6,334 nucleotides of DNA, taken from NCBI GenBank assembly GCA_013698395.1, contig JACCUZ010000039.1, forward strand, positions 1 through 6,334, written 5' to 3'. Positions 4,866 through 6,334 of this stretch are shown one piece after another. This stretch comes from Sporichthyaceae bacterium (GTDB lineage: Bacteria > Actinomycetota > Actinomycetes > JACCUZ01). Made by a program: the position numbers and the translations under genes. Below the pieces are notes generated by a model, which saw only the letters and a list, made by a program, of their open reading frames with translations, was not told the origin of the DNA and searched no databases. Positions within the stretch are counted from its first letter, which is position 1. Each line of letters starts with the position of its first letter.

Positions 4866-6334
4866 GAGACGCCGCAGAGCACCTCGTTCTCCGGCTCGTA
4901 CTTCGTGCGGAACTCCTCCGACCGGACGAGCTGGTCGCCGACGTAGAACAGCCGGGTCACCACCACCCGGAAGCCTGGCACGCCCTCGGTCGCCACACAG
5001 TCGCCCTGGTCGACGCCGGGGGGTCGAGGGTCGTACTCGACGCGGAAGGGCGTGATGTCGTACCGCGGCGACTTGGTCGTCTCGATCCGGAACCGCTTCG
5101 TGCCCCAGACCCGCACGGTCACCGAGCTGTCGGTGTAGCTGGTCGTGAGAAAGACACCGTGCTCGCTGTCGTTGCGGATCCGTAGATCCTTCACACCCCA
5201 CGCGATCGTCGACTCGCGGCCCTCTGGGTAGCGGGAGATGTAGAAGCTGTGGGGGTTGTGCTCCACGATCTCCAGGCCGGCGAAGAACGCCGCGTTGAAC
5301 ACCGTCGTCACCAGCTGCGACACGCCACCGCCGAAGTCCACCTCCAGCCGGCCGTTGTCGATGATGAACCCGGCCGCGAACCCCCGCTCCGGGGTCCGCT
5401 CGCCCACCGTGTCGTTGAAGCTGAACGTCTCGCCTGGCAGCACCAGTGTGTCGTCCATGAGCTCTGCAGCTCGGTGGATGTTCGTGAGACGCGGGGGGAA
5501 ATCCGAGGGGTAGTACGTCGTGAAGCTGGACACGAGCTCACGCACCCCGAGCGCCCGTGCGGCGGAGGTGCTGATCTCCGGCTCGCTCACCTCCAGGCGC
5601 ACCGTTGCCGTCCGGTCTGCGCCCGTCTCGGCCAGCACGGGCAGCACCGCGAGGGCCAGGGACTCCGGCAGCACCTCGCGGCCCTGCTGGGACGGGACGA
5701 CCCGCGGCCTGGATCCGGACACGTCGAAGCTTGCGTCCGTCGCGGGCTGCTCGACCGCCGCCAGTGGCTCGGCGACGGCGGTGTGCAGCCGTTCGCCGTC
5801 GAGCCGTGGCTCGAGCCGGCCGGTCACGCCGGCGGCGAAGGTCAGGGACCGGGCGATCGCGGTCGGCGGCACTCGCACCGTGGTGCCCTCGACCGTGACC
5901 TCGACGGGCGCCGAGACCGCCGGCCCAGCGACCTCTCTGACGACCCGGTCCACCTCTGCCCCGTCGATGTCCGGTTCCGTGAGCTGGGCGGGGAGGTCGA
6001 CCGGAGCCCCGCGACGGTGCGCACCGGTGAGGTAGGCCTCGACCAGGGCCGTCCGTGCCGCGTCCTGGTCCAGCCGAACACCGGTCACCGGCTCGACTGC
6101 CCGCACCTGTCCCGCGCGGGTGAACTGCACGTCACCGTCCTCCGCAGCACGGTCCACCTGAGCTGCGACTCGCCCGACCGCCGTCCGCAGAGCCTGCCGG
6201 TCGACGGAAACCACCGGTCGAACCCGGTCGGCCCCGACGAGCGCGTCGGCCAACTCCAGGGGGCTCCACGACCGGGCCTGGGCGGCGTCGACGGTGGCGG
6301 CCTCGTCGATGGACAGCCCGGCGCGGCTCGGCGG
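4856..6334 (-). CDS. VanW-domain envelope protein with YoaR-like putative peptidoglycan-binding repeats (5' end beyond window)
   Basis: The frame is open from the right edge to the TGA at 4858..4856, giving 492 visible residues; the true start and any signal peptide lie outside. An in-frame TTG at 6253 could be mistaken for a start, but the residues before it (SWSPLELADAL across it) fit the family, so the gene is truncated by the window. The first half (about 28-255) is low in motifs and rich in Ala, Val and Glu, like the YoaR-type putative peptidoglycan-binding repeats that precede VanW domains. The VanW domain begins near residue 265: FTTYYPSDFPPRLTNIHRAAE (from 271), LPGETFSFNDTVGERT, then GGGVSQLVTTVFNAAF (335 onward), then HNPHSFYISRYPEGRE. 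The position that is Cys in many Firmicute VanW proteins is Ser339 here; I believe this is common in actinobacteria. VanW is named from a vancomycin-resistance cluster but its activity is unknown. A secreted or membrane-anchored wall-associated role is inferred. Confidence 0.88.
   Translation of the reverse strand, partial: PPSRAGLSIDEAATVDAAQARSWSPLELADALVGADRVRPVVSVDRQALRTAVGRVAAQVDRAAEDGDVQFTRAGQVRAVEPVTGVRLDQDAARTALVEAYLTGAHRRGAPVDLPAQLTEPDIDGAEVDRVVREVAGPAVSAPVEVTVEGTTVRVPPTAIARSLTFAAGVTGRLEPRLDGERLHTAVAEPLAAVEQPATDASFDVSGSRPRVVPSQQGREVLPESLALAVLPVLAETGADRTATVRLEVSEPEISTSAARALGVRELVSSFTTYYPSDFPPRLTNIHRAAELMDDTLVLPGETFSFNDTVGERTPERGFAAGFIIDNGRLEVDFGGGVSQLVTTVFNAAFFAGLEIVEHNPHSFYISRYPEGRESTIAWGVKDLRIRNDSEHGVFLTTSYTDSSVTVRVWGTKRFRIETTKSPRYDITPFRVEYDPRPPGVDQGDCVATEGVPGFRVVVTRLFYVGDQLVRSEEFRTKYEPENEVLCGVSGP

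Noticed and set aside
6251..6253. TTG as the start of the VanW gene
   Set aside because: The frame is open to the window edge, and the residues before the TTG continue the family-like SWSP-x-ELA segment, so the gene is truncated by the window and does not start here.

Overview
The window is GC-rich DNA with short gaps, frequent GTG starts and no insertion sequence, tRNA, rRNA or CRISPR array that I can see. Gene content and protein sequence point to a chromosome of a high-GC actinobacterium (Actinomycetota). The DapD, DapC and 7Fe ferredoxin sequences are of the actinobacterial type. I cannot name the genus with confidence.

Layout from left to right: (1) the 5' end of dapE on the minus strand, running off the left edge; (2) a divergent dapE/dapD control region; (3) dapD on the plus strand, with an unusual tandem-repeat N-terminus; (4) a plus-strand gene for a membrane-anchored protein whose C-terminus carries the H-x6-D and H-x-H signature of LAS-type zinc peptidases; (5) dapC and, upstream of it, fdxA, both on the minus strand with a 17-base gap and probably co-transcribed; (6) a divergent fdxA/acetyltransferase control region with a perfect 8-bp inverted repeat; (7) a plus-strand GNAT acetyltransferase, possibly of the Cg3035 N-acetylglutamate synthase class; (8) a convergent minus-strand VanW-domain protein whose 5' end lies beyond the right edge.

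The biological theme is diaminopimelate, and hence lysine and peptidoglycan cross-link, synthesis. DapD succinylates tetrahydrodipicolinate, DapC transaminates the product and DapE removes the succinyl group to give LL-diaminopimelate, so the whole succinylase branch is encoded here in three transcription units. The LAS-type protein and the VanW protein are both plausible envelope proteins.

Most of the window is ordinary core metabolism. The points most worth a second look are the predicted cell-wall peptidase next to dapD, the five-copy heptapeptide repeat at the start of DapD with its ambiguous start codon, and the inverted repeat in front of fdxA. I found no convincing evidence for a wholly new multi-gene system.
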